DNA of 64,000 nucleotides from Citrobacter amalonaticus (GCF_018323885.1 NZ_AP024585.1:2294001-2358000); one strand, 5' to 3'. Counted from the stretch's first letter, positions 17,653 through 27,109 are shown. The notes: a model not told the origin generated them from the sequence alone. Numbers and translations: made by a program.

Positions 17653-19350
17653 ATGGAAACCAAAAGTAAAAAACTGCGTTCCCTTTATATTCCTTACGCT
17701 GGCCCTGTATTGCTGGAATTCCCCTTACTGAATAAAGGCAGTGCATTCAGCATGGAAGAGCGCCGTAACTTCAACCTGCTGGGGTTACTGCCGGAAGTGG
17801 TCGAGTCGATTGAAGAACAGGCAGAACGTGCCTGGATCCAGTATCAGGGATTCAAAACGGAAATCGACAAGCATATCTACCTGCGCAATATCCAGGATAC
17901 CAACGAAACCCTGTTCTACCGACTGGTTAACAACCATCTCGATGAGATGATGCCAGTGATCTATACCCCAACGGTAGGTGCGGCCTGTGAACGTTTCTCC
18001 GAGATTTATCGTCGCGCGCGCGGCGTGTTCATCTCTTATCAGAACCGCCACAACATGGATGACATCCTGCAAAACGTCCCCAACCACAACATCAAAGTGA
18101 TTGTGGTCACCGACGGTGAGCGAATTCTTGGTCTTGGCGATCAGGGGATCGGCGGGATGGGTATTCCCATCGGTAAGCTTTCGCTGTATACCGCCTGTGG
18201 TGGCATCAGCCCGGCCTACACCCTGCCCGTCGTGCTGGATGTGGGAACTAACAACCCGCAACTGCTCAACGATCCGTTATACATGGGCTGGCGCAATCCG
18301 CGCATCACCGACGACGAATACTATGCGTTTGTCGATGAATTCATTCAGGCCGTTAAGCATCGCTGGCCGGACGTTCTGCTGCAGTTTGAAGACTTCGCGC
18401 AGAAAAACGCCATGCCGCTACTTAACCGCTATCGCGACGAAATCTGTTCGTTCAACGACGACATTCAGGGCACCGCCGCGGTGACCGTCGGTACGCTGAT
18501 CGCCGCCAGCCGGGCGGCAGGCAGCCAGCTTAGCGAACAGAAAATTGTTTTCCTCGGCGCGGGTTCCGCTGGTTGCGGTATCGCCGAACAGATCATTGCC
18601 CAGATCCAGCGGGAAGGATTAAGTGAAGAGGCCGCGCGTGAGAGAGTCTTCATGGTGGATCGCTTTGGCCTGCTGACTGACCAGATGCCGAATCTGCTCT
18701 CCTTCCAGACCAAACTGGTGCAGAAGCGTGAAAATCTGCAGGCGTGGGACAGCGACAACGAAGTGCTGTCGCTGCTTGATGTGGTCCGTAACGTTAAGCC
18801 TGATATTCTGATTGGGGTTTCCGGGCAAACCGGTCTGTTCACTGAAGAAATCATCCGCGAAATGCACAAGTATTGCCCGCGTCCGATCGTGATGCCGCTG
18901 TCTAACCCCACCTCGCGTGTGGAAGCGACGCCGCAGGACATCATCGCCTGGACCGAAGGCAACGCGCTGGTCGCTACCGGTAGCCCGTTTATGCCGGTGG
19001 TCTGGAAAGACAAAGTCTATCCCATCGCCCAGTGTAACAATGCCTATATTTTCCCGGGGATTGGGCTGGGTGTGATTGCTTCCGGCGCCTCCCGCATTAC
19101 CGATGAGATGCTGATGTCCGCCAGTGAAACGCTGGCCCAGTACTCGCCGCTGGTGCTTAACGGTGAAGGTCTGGTGTTGCCTGAACTGAAAGACATTCAG
19201 ACCGTCTCGCGCGCCATTGCGTTTGCCGTCGGGAAGATGGCGCAGCAACAGGGTGTGGCGGTGAAAACCTCCGCTGAAGCGCTGTTGCAGGCTATCGAAG
19301 AGAACTTCTGGCAGGCGGAATATCGCGACTATCGTCGTACGTCTATCTGA
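17653..19350 (+). CDS. maeA: NAD-dependent malic enzyme
   Basis: Oxidative decarboxylation of malate to pyruvate with NAD+. 565 residues, same as E. coli MaeA (SfcA), when started at METKSKK. A much longer upstream reading frame would run through the sra terminator and is rejected. N-terminal malic domain (~80-260) with the signature [12 protein letters not shown] at its end, then the Rossmann NAD domain with [14 protein letters not shown]. Catalytic Tyr (YTPTVGAAC) and Lys ([13 protein letters not shown]) regions are present. Single gene, ended by a GC-rich hairpin at 19357. E. coli has adhP next to maeA; here an ABC-F gene lies instead. Confidence 0.96.
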   Translation: METKSKKLRSLYIPYAGPVLLEFPLLNKGSAFSMEERRNFNLLGLLPEVVESIEEQAERAWIQYQGFKTEIDKHIYLRNIQDTNETLFYRLVNNHLDEMMPVIYTPTVGAACERFSEIYRRARGVFISYQNRHNMDDILQNVPNHNIKVIVVTDGERILGLGDQGIGGMGIPIGKLSLYTACGGISPAYTLPVVLDVGTNNPQLLNDPLYMGWRNPRITDDEYYAFVDEFIQAVKHRWPDVLLQFEDFAQKNAMPLLNRYRDEICSFNDDIQGTAAVTVGTLIAASRAAGSQLSEQKIVFLGAGSAGCGIAEQIIAQIQREGLSEEAARERVFMVDRFGLLTDQMPNLLSFQTKLVQKRENLQAWDSDNEVLSLLDVVRNVKPDILIGVSGQTGLFTEEIIREMHKYCPRPIVMPLSNPTSRVEATPQDIIAWTEGNALVATGSPFMPVVWKDKVYPIAQCNNAYIFPGIGLGVIASGASRITDEMLMSASETLAQYSPLVLNGEGLVLPELKDIQTVSRAIAFAVGKMAQQQGVAVKTSAEALLQAIEENFWQAEYRDYRRTSI

Positions 19351-19356
19351 CGAACT

Positions 19357-19380
19357 GCCCGGTAGCACGCGCTGCCGGGC
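19357..19380 (+). terminator. maeA 3' hairpin
   Basis: GCCCGGTAGC-(4)-GCTGCCGGGC: 10-bp stem with one G-T pair, 6 bp after the maeA stop; only TT follows, so termination is likely partial. Confidence 0.5.
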
Positions 19381-19461
19381 CTTCAGGCTTGCGCTGTCTC
19401 ATCACTTGCGATTACACTTTCGCCATCGATTAACATTCGGATAAATAAAAGGAGGATACTT

Positions 19462-19545
19462 ATGCTGTACTGTGAACGCTTCATCGCTTCACATGCTTTT
19501 GGCGATCGCCAGTGCTCAAGCGTTATCGGTATCGTGCTGCGATAA
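19462..19545 (+). CDS. 27-codon leader peptide upstream of the ABC-F gene
   Basis: Reads MLYCERFIASHAFGD, then RQCSSVIGIVLR and stop. It has the best Shine-Dalgarno of the region (AAAGGAGG, 8 bp from ATG), far better than that of the ABC-F gene itself. The last third of the ORF and its stop codon form one arm of a strong hairpin (19514-19558) that has an alternative partner at 19599-19605. A tiny, well-initiated ORF with alternative hairpins before an ABC-F gene is the layout of ribosome-stalling attenuators that induce ribosome-protection or rRNA-methylase genes. No similarity to a named leader peptide is claimed. A possible promoter is TTGCGA (19406) with TTAACA (19430) at 18 bp. Confidence 0.65.
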   Translation: MLYCERFIASHAFGDRQCSSVIGIVLR

Positions 19546-19558
19546 CTTCTGCTTGAGC
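19514..19558 (+). promoter_or_regulatory. Attenuator-like hairpin (leader stem 1:2)
   Basis: GCTCAAGC+GTTATCG (19514-19528) pairs with CGATAAC (19540-19546) and GCTTGAGC (19551-19558): 15 bp of stem with a 4-nt bulge and an 11-nt loop. The leader stop codon is inside the 3' arm, so a ribosome finishing the leader would melt it. Confidence 0.65.
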
Positions 19559-19598
19559 GAAGCTAACTTCTGAATTCCCCTTCTCTCGGGCTTACCGG

Positions 19599-19649
19599 GT
19601 TATCGTCAGCGATGTTTGACGAGGCGTTTTGACGCCTGTAACTCTTGAG
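19599..19649 (+). promoter_or_regulatory. Alternative pairing segment and hairpins before the ABC-F start
   Basis: GTTATCG at 19599-19605 repeats the segment at 19522-19528 and can pair with the same CGATAAC (19540-19546), so the two structures exclude each other. Further downstream are ATCG-TCAG-CGAT (19602-19613), AGGCGT-TTTG-ACGCCT (19622-19637), and CTTGAG (19644-19649) next to the weak SD, which can pair with CTCAAG inside the leader (19515-19520). There is no T-run, so control of translation or Rho access is more likely than intrinsic termination. Confidence 0.5.
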
Positions 19650-19658
19650 TAAGCAACA

Positions 19659-21374
19659 ATGAGCACATTACTAACCGCACAATCCCTGCACGTTGATACC
19701 GCGTTCGGCACGCTTTTCGACGATCTGACGTTTACCCTGAAAAAAGGCGATCGCATTGGGCTTATCGGCTACAACGGCTGCGGCAAAAGCACGCTGCTGA
19801 AAGTTCTCGACGGTTCGATTGTCCCGACTGGCGGCAGCCTGGCGCTGGCGAACCACTGTCATCTTGCGCGTGTCGAACAGCACCTGCCCGACGAGATCCT
19901 GCCGCTGACGTTACAGGAAGCCGTTCTGGCACAACTTCCTGAACATGAACGGGCCAGCCAGCTCTGGCAGGTCGAGGCGTTACTCGCGCAAATGGGCTTC
20001 AGTGTCCAGGATCGGCAATTAACGGCACAAACCTTGAGTGGCGGTCAGCATACACGTTTACTGCTGGCCCGCGCGCTGATGCGCCAGCCTGATCTGCTGC
20101 TGCTTGACGAACCGGGAAACCACCTGGATTTACCGACGTTACTGTGGCTGGAGCAGTTTCTACAGAACTGGTCCGGCAGTTTTGTGGTCGTGTCTCACGA
20201 TCCGCAACTGCTCGACGCGATCACAAACGGCACGTGGATCTTGCGCGATCGTACCCTACACGCCTTTGCATTGCCCTGTAGCGCGGCACGCCAGGCACTG
20301 CTTGAACGCGACGCCAGCGACGTGTTGCGCCATAAGGCGGAACAAAAAGAGATCGATCGCATCACCGCCAGTGCGAAACGACTGGCCACCTGGGGCCGGG
20401 TGTATGATAACGAAGATCTGTCGCGCAAAGCGAAGCAAATGGAAAAGCAGGTATTACGTCTGAAGGAGGTGCAAACGGATCTGACGGCAGGAAGTCAGTG
20501 GTCACTAACATTGCGCGGAGACGCGCTGCGGGCAGACCGTCTGCTGGAACTGTCTCAGTTGTCGGTCACGCCTGCCCCGGAGGCGCCGACGCTGTTTACC
20601 ATTGCGGGCATCCGTTTGAAGAGCGGCGATCGGGTGGCGATTGTCGGGCGCAACGGTTGCGGTAAATCGTCGCTGTTAAAACTGATCTGGCAACATTATC
20701 AGACCGAACAGGAATCAGATTCGCTGCGCCTCCACCCTCGCGTGGCGCTGGGCTACTACGATCAAACGCTGCATCAATTACCGGATGACGCGTCGCTGTT
20801 TGACGCCCTGGAACCGTTCGCCCCGCAGCCGGATATCCGTAAAATGGCGCTAATTAGCGCGGGATTCCCGTGGATACGCCACGCGCAATCGGTCAGTACG
20901 TTAAGCGGTGGCGAGCGCTCTCGTCTGCTGTTTGTCGGTCTGTCGCTGGCGCGCTATAGCCTGCTGATGCTGGATGAACCGACCAACCATCTGGATATGG
21001 AAGGTAAAGAGGCGCTGGCGCAGACGCTGCAAAGCTTTGAAGGCGGCGTGCTGCTGGTCAGTCACGATCGGCAACTCATCAGCCAGAGCTGTAATCGGTT
21101 TTGGTTTGTTGACGACGGCGAGCTCAGCGAATGGCACGATGTCGACGCCATCAATGCCCGTATCCGACAGTCCGCAACAGAACACTTACCAGCGGTGTTG
21201 GAGGATAATGCTTCACTGGTCGCGGAGCTGGTTGATGAGGAGCAACTGCTGGAAAAACTGCTCGTACTCGAACAGCGTCTGGCTGAGGATCTGGCGCGAA
21301 AACCGAGACACCAGAAACCGCAGTTGCAGGCTCAGTGGCGTAAAGAGATAGACGACATCACCGCGCGTCTTTAA
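19659..21374 (+). CDS. ABC-F family ATPase (ribosome-associated type)
   Basis: 571 residues with two ABC domains and no membrane segment, the plan of ABC-F proteins that bind the ribosomal E site. Domain 1: Walker A GYNGCGKST (37-45), LSGGQ (127-131), DEPGNHLD (151-158; Gly replaces the usual Thr). Interdomain linker ~200-290 with a charged helical pair (KEIDRITASAKRLATW, SRKAKQMEKQVLRLK). Domain 2: GRNGCGKSS (331-339), LSGGE (416-420), DEPTNHLD (440-447). C-terminal ~60 residues form a charged helix. It is not one of the four housekeeping E. coli members (Uup, EttA, YbiT, YheS) as I recall them. Given the leader upstream, a drug-inducible ribosome-protection role is plausible but unproven. 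It occupies the place of E. coli adhP and abuts a yddM stump. Confidence 0.85.
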   Translation: MSTLLTAQSLHVDTAFGTLFDDLTFTLKKGDRIGLIGYNGCGKSTLLKVLDGSIVPTGGSLALANHCHLARVEQHLPDEILPLTLQEAVLAQLPEHERASQLWQVEALLAQMGFSVQDRQLTAQTLSGGQHTRLLLARALMRQPDLLLLDEPGNHLDLPTLLWLEQFLQNWSGSFVVVSHDPQLLDAITNGTWILRDRTLHAFALPCSAARQALLERDASDVLRHKAEQKEIDRITASAKRLATWGRVYDNEDLSRKAKQMEKQVLRLKEVQTDLTAGSQWSLTLRGDALRADRLLELSQLSVTPAPEAPTLFTIAGIRLKSGDRVAIVGRNGCGKSSLLKLIWQHYQTEQESDSLRLHPRVALGYYDQTLHQLPDDASLFDALEPFAPQPDIRKMALISAGFPWIRHAQSVSTLSGGERSRLLFVGLSLARYSLLMLDEPTNHLDMEGKEALAQTLQSFEGGVLLVSHDRQLISQSCNRFWFVDDGELSEWHDVDAINARIRQSATEHLPAVLEDNASLVAELVDEEQLLEKLLVLEQRLAEDLARKPRHQKPQLQAQWRKEIDDITARL

Positions 21375-21380
21375 CCCTCA

Positions 21381-21506
21381 ATGCCCGTCTCGGTGGTGAT
21401 CGGCAGCTCCCCGGAAATGTGGCTAAATCTGCAAAATACCTGGAGTCTGGCACAAGCGCAAAAAAGCGTGGACGTGTCCCGCCTGCGCCGTCTGGCGGTG
21501 CAGTAA
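21381..21506 (+). pseudogene. yddM: yddM 3' remnant (HigA-type antitoxin-like regulator)
   Basis: 41 codons; from the fourth codon the peptide [16 protein letters not shown] and the end [12 protein letters not shown] match the C-terminus of E. coli YddM, a ~94-residue XRE/HigA-family protein. The N-terminal helix-turn-helix is missing; similarity begins abruptly about 15 bp after the ABC-F stop. In E. coli yddM lies between fdnI and adhP, so this marks where the foreign ABC-F segment joined the ancestral chromosome. No SD; most likely not expressed. Confidence 0.8.
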
Positions 21507-21517
21507 TCGCGTTGACA

Positions 21518-21542
21518 GCCGGACGGGTAAACCCCGTCCGGC
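21518..21542. repeat. REP-like palindrome
   Basis: GCCGGACGGG-(5)-CCCGTCCGGC: perfect 10-bp arms between the yddM stump and the convergent pyrophosphatase gene. Typical extragenic palindrome; no T-run on either side. Confidence 0.55.
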
Positions 21543-21550
21543 AAAATCGC

Positions 21551-22153
21551 TTATTGCTGTGGTTTTTTCGCTTTCCAGGCGTCCCATGCCTGTTTGATTT
21601 CCTGCTTTGCGGTCGCCGCGTCGTTAAAGCCGTTCAGCTCCACTTTCTTGCGTCCTTCCGGTAATTCTTTGTAGACGCGGAAGAACGATTCCAGGCGCTG
21701 AACTTCGATTTTCGGCAGGTCGGCCAGTTCCTTGATATTGTCATACGTAGGATCAATTTTGCTGGCGGGAACCGCCACAATTTTGTCATCCTTCTCGCCG
21801 CCATCAATCATTTTCAGTACGCCAATCGCACGCAGTTTGATCAGCGTACCCGGAGCCATCGGCGCGCGGGTATAGAAAATCACATCCAGTGGATCGCCAT
21901 CACCTGCCAGCGACTGGGTCAGCGAACCGTAGTTTGCCGGATAGGCCACCGGCATCGACTGAAAGCGGTCTGCAACGATAAAGCCGGTATTGGCGTCGGT
22001 TTCATATTTAATGATCCCGCCTGCCGGGATTTCCGTCACGGCGTAAAATTCTTCCGGATTGTTCTCCGGCTGTGGGAATTCGAGGATGTTCTGCGCCTGA
22101 ACTGACGCGGAAAGAAGTACGCTCACAGCGAGCAATTTTTTGACCAGATGCAT
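21551..22153 (-). CDS. Exported inorganic pyrophosphatase
   Basis: 200-residue type I (soluble) inorganic diphosphatase preceded by a Sec signal peptide (LVKKLLAVSVLLSASVQAQ), so it should act in the periplasm, unlike the essential cytosolic Ppa. The catalytic signature DGDPLDV and metal-site surroundings (IKYETDAN, VAYPANYGSL, KDDKIVAV) are present. The C-terminus (FNDAATAKQEIKQAWDAW) is like Ppa. It is transcribed alone, in the same direction as fdnGHI but after a strong terminator. No such gene sits here in E. coli K-12. Biological role in the periplasm (PPi scavenging for phosphate, or clearing PPi) is inferred. Confidence 0.85.
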   Translation of the reverse strand: MHLVKKLLAVSVLLSASVQAQNILEFPQPENNPEEFYAVTEIPAGGIIKYETDANTGFIVADRFQSMPVAYPANYGSLTQSLAGDGDPLDVIFYTRAPMAPGTLIKLRAIGVLKMIDGGEKDDKIVAVPASKIDPTYDNIKELADLPKIEVQRLESFFRVYKELPEGRKKVELNGFNDAATAKQEIKQAWDAWKAKKPQQ

Positions 22154-22231
22154 TGTTGGTTAACTCTTCGGTTATTAGTGAAGACAACACGTTACGTTTA
22201 GCTAATGACAGGATCATGACGTTTTTATGGC

Positions 22232-22261
22232 AAAAAAAAGGCGCTACCTGCGTAGCGCCTT
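22232..22261 (-). terminator. fdnGHI terminator
   Basis: On the minus strand AAGGCGCTAC-(4)-GTAGCGCCTT then a run of T (complement of the A8 at 22232-22239). Perfect 10-bp stem, 18 bp after the fdnI stop. Confidence 0.9.
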
Positions 22262-22279
22262 CATCTGCTGAAAAAGGAA

Positions 22280-22936
22280 TTAGTTTAGCCCTTCTTCACT
22301 CTCTTTTTTCGCTTCTGCTTTCTCGATATCACGGTACCAGCGCGGGTGGTGCTTCTTCGCCCAGCGGCGACTCACCTTCCCTTCAACCATCCCTTTAATC
22401 GATCCTTTCACCCAGAATGCCATGTACATATGAATGAGGATGGCGTGGATCAAAATGATCCCTGCCGCTGCGTGGATCAGCAGGCTGTAACGCACCACCT
22501 GCATCGGGAAATACTGCGCGAAATACGGACGCCAGATAATCACGCCGGTCACCAGCAGCACAAAAATCATGCTCATGATCGACCAGAACATCATCTTCTG
22601 CCCGGCATTATATTTGCCGACATCCGCCACTTTGTGTTCGTTGCCTTTCAGCACTTCGACAATGTTTTTCAGCCACGGTATGTCTTTCTTGTCCGGGATG
22701 TTGTGGTGAACGAAGCGGACAAACATGAACATCAGCGCGATAAAGATCGCCACGCCAAAGAACGGGTGCAAAATGCGTCCCATCTGCGGCGTACCGAAGG
22801 TTTGCGTCAGCCATTGCAGCGTCGGGAAGAAAAATGAAATCCCCGACAGCGCGACCAGGAAGAAGCAAATCACCACCGTCCAGTGACAGGCGCGATCGAT
22901 GAACTTCGTGCGCACAATCATTTTCGATTTACTCAT
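22280..22936 (-). CDS. fdnI: Formate dehydrogenase-N, cytochrome b556 subunit (gamma)
   Basis: 218-residue inner-membrane dihaem cytochrome b that passes electrons from FdnH to menaquinone. Start MSKSKMIV (E. coli FdnI is 217 aa); it overlaps the end of fdnH by 8 bp. Four membrane segments, with haem-ligand histidines in [14 protein letters not shown] and the last helix ([17 protein letters not shown]). Part of the FdnGHI complex of anaerobic nitrate respiration. Confidence 0.96.
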   Translation of the reverse strand: MSKSKMIVRTKFIDRACHWTVVICFFLVALSGISFFFPTLQWLTQTFGTPQMGRILHPFFGVAIFIALMFMFVRFVHHNIPDKKDIPWLKNIVEVLKGNEHKVADVGKYNAGQKMMFWSIMSMIFVLLVTGVIIWRPYFAQYFPMQVVRYSLLIHAAAGIILIHAILIHMYMAFWVKGSIKGMVEGKVSRRWAKKHHPRWYRDIEKAEAKKESEEGLN

Positions 22937-23813
22937 GATGGTCCTCCTCGTCATCGTCCACTTCTTTGTTCGGACCTATACCGATGTAGTGATAGATCAG
23001 CCCGGCAAAGGTGGCGATAAATCCGGCGGCCGCCAGTGGCTTCAGCGCCCCTTTCCACAGATTGATAGAGGTGTCGACTTTCGGCTCGTTCGGTAAACCG
23101 TGGTAGAGCTCCGGCTGATCCGCGTGATGCAGGACATACATCACATGCGTACCGCCAACGCCCTGAGGGTTATAGACACCAGCATGTTCGTAGCCGCGCG
23201 CTTTTAGCTTCGCGACGCGCTGCTCGCCCATTTCCAGCATCTCTTGTTTGGTGCCGAAATGAATCGCCCCGGTCGGACAGGTTTTGACACAGGCCGGTTC
23301 CTGACCCACGCTGACGCGATCGACGCAGAGTGTACATTTATAGACGCGGTTGTCCTCTTTATTAAGGCGCGGAATATTAAACGGACACCCGGCGATGCAG
23401 TAGCCACAGCCAATGCAGTGCTCGGACTGAAAATCGACAATCCCGTTGGCATACTGGATGATTGCACCTGCAGACGGGCAGGCCTTCAGGCAGCCCGGAT
23501 CTTCACAGTGCATGCAGCCGTCTTTACGAATCAGCCATTCCAGTTTGCCGTTCTGTTCGGTTTCGCTAAAACGCATCACCGTCCAGGACTTGGCGCTGAG
23601 ATCGGCGGGGTTGTCGTACACCCCGACACAATGTCCTACCTCGTCACGGATATCGTTCCACTCAGAGCAAGCCACCTGGCAGGCTTTGCAGCCCACACAG
23701 GAGGAGACGTCAATGAGCTTGGCGACCTCGGCTTTGTAATCACGCGCCTGCGGTGGCGGCGTAATCGTGTTTGTTGCGGACCGTTTGATGATGTCCTGCG
23801 TTTCCAAAGACAT
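22929..23813 (-). CDS. fdnH: Formate dehydrogenase-N, iron-sulfur subunit (beta)
   Basis: 294 residues with four ferredoxin-type [4Fe-4S] motifs ([57 protein letters not shown]) and one C-terminal membrane helix ([19 protein letters not shown]) that anchors the periplasmic domain. Carries electrons from FdnG to FdnI. 13 bp after fdnG in the same operon. Confidence 0.96.
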   Translation of the reverse strand: MSLETQDIIKRSATNTITPPPQARDYKAEVAKLIDVSSCVGCKACQVACSEWNDIRDEVGHCVGVYDNPADLSAKSWTVMRFSETEQNGKLEWLIRKDGCMHCEDPGCLKACPSAGAIIQYANGIVDFQSEHCIGCGYCIAGCPFNIPRLNKEDNRVYKCTLCVDRVSVGQEPACVKTCPTGAIHFGTKQEMLEMGEQRVAKLKARGYEHAGVYNPQGVGGTHVMYVLHHADQPELYHGLPNEPKVDTSINLWKGALKPLAAAGFIATFAGLIYHYIGIGPNKEVDDDEEDHHE

Positions 23814-23826
23814 ATGCTCGCCCCCC

Positions 23827-26800
23827 TTACGCCTTCTCGATGTTAACTAAAAACGCTTTGTACTCCGGCGTTTGCGAGTTTGAGTCACCGACGTTTGGCG
23901 TCAGGGTGTTGGCGATATAGCCTTTACGCGCCACCCCTTCAAAGCCCCAGTGCAGCGGGATCCCGACGGTTTCAACCTCCTGACCGTTGACGTGCAGCGT
24001 ACGCAGACGACGTGTCACCACCGCAACCGCACGAATGAATCCGCGCTTGCTGCTTACCTTCACGTAGTCACCGTTGCCAATGCCTTTGGCGGCGGCCAGC
24101 GTTTCGCTGATCTCCACAAACTGTTCCGGCTGCGCGATAGCGTTCAACAGCGCGTGCTTGGTCCAGGTGTGGAAGTGTTCGGTCAGACGATAGGTCGTTC
24201 CGACATACGGGAACGCGTCCTTCTTCCCTAAGCGCAAGACGTCATCTTCATAGATGCGCACGACCGGGCTGGACACCACGTTCGGATGCAGCGGGTTAGT
24301 ACCCAGCGGCGTTTCCATTGGTTCGTAGTGTTCAGGGAACGGGCCTTCCGCCAGTTTATCAAGGGCAAACAAGCGCCCCAATCCTTCGGGCTGCATGATA
24401 AACGGGCCGGTTGCGCTGCCCGGAGGCGCGGTGTTGAAGTCCGGGATATCGTTACCCGTCCATTTCGCCCCGTCCCACTGGATCAGCATGCGTTTCGCAT
24501 CCCACGGCTTACCGTTGATATCCGCTGAGGCACGGTTATAGAGCACGCGACGGTTCAGCGGCCATGCCCATGCCCAACCCAACGTGTTGCCCAGCCCTGA
24601 TGGGTCGGCATTATCGCGGTTGGCCATCTGGTTGCCCTTCTCCGTCCAGCTACCGGTGTAGATCCAGCAGGAAGACGAGGTCGTACCATCATCACGCAGT
24701 TGCGCGAAGCTGGTGAGCAGTTGCCCTTTCTTCGCAATCAGCACGCCGTTGGCGTCATAGAGATCGGCTAACGCGTAGCCGTTGTTCTCTTTCGCCACTT
24801 CTTCTGACTCTGGGTGATCCGGCTGTTTGTAGTCCCAGCGCATTTTCAGCAGCGGTTCCACACCTTTACCGCCTTCTGTGCGATACATTTCGCGCAGACG
24901 ATGGAAAAGCCCGGCCAGAATTTCACCGTCGTTACGCGCTTCACCCGGTGCATCCTGACCTTTCCAGTGCCACTGTAGCCAACGCCCGGAGTTGGCAATG
25001 GAGCCATCTTCTTCAGCAAAACAGGTGGATGGCAGGCGGAACACTTCCGTCTGAATGGACGCCGGATCGACATCGTTCGACTCGCCGTGGTTCTGCCAGA
25101 AGGTTGAGGTTTCAGTCACCAGCGGATCGATCACCACCATGTACTTCAGCTTGCTCAGGCTGCGAACCACTTTGTTTTTGTCCGGGAAGGACGCAACCGG
25201 GTTGAAGCCCTGACAGATGTAGCCGGTGACTTTCCCGCTATCCATCATGTTGAAGTATTTAATGACGTCGTAGGCCTGATCCCATTTCGGCAACCAGTCA
25301 AAGCCCCAGTCATTCTCTTTCTGCGCATCATCGCCGTAGAACGCTTTCATCAGGCTGACGGCAAACTTCGGATAGTTGCTCCAGTAGTTCACCTGATCCG
25401 CCAGCGTGGCTTTCGGCGTGTTGGCGTTCAGCCAGGTCTGCCAGTCGCTCTGCTTTTCCGACGGCAGCGTCAGATAGCCAGGCAAACTGGTGGAAAGCAG
25501 TCCGAGGTCAGTCAGCCCCTGAATATTGGAGTGACCACGCAGGGCGTTCACGCCGCCGCCGGCCATCCCCATGTTGCCGAGCAACAGTTGGATCATCGCC
25601 ATCGTGCGGATGTTCTGCGCCCCGACCGTATGTTGGGTCCAGCCCAGCGCATACAGGAACGTGGTTGTACGATCCGCCGCACTGGTGGAGGCCAGCACGT
25701 CACACACTTTCAGGAAGTCAGCCTTCGGCGTCCCGCAGATGTTCTCGACGACGTCCGGCGTATAGCGGGAAACGTGCTGTTTCAGCAAATTCCATACACA
25801 GCGCGGATGCGACAGAGTGTCATCGCGTTTGGCATAGCCGTTTTCATCGAACTGGTAGTTCCAGGACGACTTATCGTACTGCCGCTTTTTCGCGTCATAA
25901 CCGCTGAATAAACCGTCATCAAAGGTAAAATCATCCCGCACCAGCAGGCTGGCGTTGGTGTAATGCCTGACATATTCGGCGTTAATTTTGTTATTTTCAA
26001 TCAGATACCGCAGCACACCGGACAGGAACGTAATGTCCGTGCCGGAGCGAATCGGCGCATAAATATCCGCAACCGAGGCGGTACGGGTAAAACGGGGATC
26101 GACAACAATCAGCGTGGCGTCATTGTTGTTCTTCGCTTCCATCGCCCAGCGGAAACCCACTGGATGGGCTTCAGCGGCGTTACCGCCCATCACCATCACG
26201 ACGTTGGCGTTTTTGATATCAACCCAGTGGTTGGTCATCGCACCGCGACCAAATGTTGGAGCAAGACTTGCTACCGTTGGTCCGTGTCAGACGCGCGCCT
26301 GGTTGTCTACTGCCAGCATGCCGAGTGAGCGCACAAATTTTTGCGTCAGCATGCCGGTTTCATTACTGGCGGCGGAGGCGCAGAGCATCCCCGTGGAAAG
26401 CCAGCGGTTTACCGTTACGCCCTGTTCATTTTTCTCGATAAAGTTGGCGTCGCGGTCGGTTTTCATCAGTTTTGCAATGCGGGTCAGTGCTTCATCCCAG
26501 CTAATGCGTTGCCATTTGTCGGAGCCGGGTGCACGGTATTCCGGGTAGCGCAGACGGTTTTCGCTATGAATGTAATCCAGCAGACCGGCGCCCTTCGGAC
26601 ACAATGCGCCACGGCTGACCGGATGATCCGGATCCCCTTCGATATGATAAAGCGCTTCTTTGGCGTTTTTTGCTCCATCTCCCAGGCTATACATTAATAG
26701 CCCGCAACCTACGGAACAGTATGTGCAGGTGTTTCGGATCTCTTTCGCGCGCAACAGTTTATAATTTCGCGATTGAGCCAGTGCCATTTTGGGCGTAAAT

Positions 26801-26874
26801 CCCAGCGCAGCAACCGTTGTTCCAGCCATACCGCCCGCGCAGATTTTAAAAAACTTTCTGCGGCTGACGTTCAT
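23827..26874 (-). CDS. fdnG: Formate dehydrogenase-N, selenomolybdenum subunit (alpha)
   Basis: Catalytic subunit oxidising formate to CO2 in the periplasm. 1015 residues counting one selenocysteine encoded by the in-frame TGA at 26287-26289; read naively it appears as two separate ORFs. Twin-arginine signal [12 protein letters not shown], then the N-terminal [4Fe-4S] motif [13 protein letters not shown], Sec in ARV-U-HGPTV, and the Mo-bis-MGD domains. The C-terminal dinucleotide-binding part includes [20 protein letters not shown]. First gene of fdnGHI. Length and sequence agree with E. coli FdnG. Confidence 0.96.
26260..26289 (-). promoter_or_regulatory. Selenocysteine UGA codon and SECIS hairpin of fdnG
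   Basis: The UGA is at 26287-26289. Fourteen nt further along the mRNA the hairpin AGCAAG-T-CTTGCT begins (26260-26272), flanked by pairing GG/CC with a bulged U, the form of bacterial SECIS elements bound by SelB. Confidence 0.85.
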
Positions 26875-26940
26875 TGCTTTCCCTCTTTTTCCAGAGTTGT
26901 CATGTCGCCGAGGAAACTAACAGCAATACCCATATTTTTT

Positions 26941-26954
26941 TTGAGTCAAATCAA
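26941..26954 (-). promoter_or_regulatory. FNR site of fdnG
   Basis: TTGAG-TCAA-ATCAA matches the FNR consensus TTGAT-N4-ATCAA with one change. It lies 67-80 bp before the fdnG start, the place of the -42.5 FNR site in E. coli. Confidence 0.8.
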
Positions 26955-27001
26955 TAACGAAACGGTTCCGCTACTAAATAGTCCCAATTGTCGGTTTTAT
27001 A

Positions 27002-27017
27002 TACCACTAAGGTGGTA
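27002..27017. promoter_or_regulatory. NarL/NarP 7-2-7 site of fdnG
   Basis: TACCACT-AA-GGTGGTA: two heptamers in the inverted 7-2-7 arrangement required by NarL/NarP. Its centre is 62 bp upstream of the FNR site centre, i.e. about -104, matching nitrate activation of fdnG in E. coli. Confidence 0.85.
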
Positions 27018-27109
27018 ACCCCTCTTTGGATTCACCTGGATAATTTCGCTAAAAAAGTGCTATATATTTCGACTTCTTTTTAGATAAGGCATGGGAAACG
27101 GCAAACGGA

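Noticed and set aside
23827..26874. fdnG as two fragments (broken gene)
   Set aside because: The separating TGA is in the conserved selenocysteine position with a SECIS hairpin.
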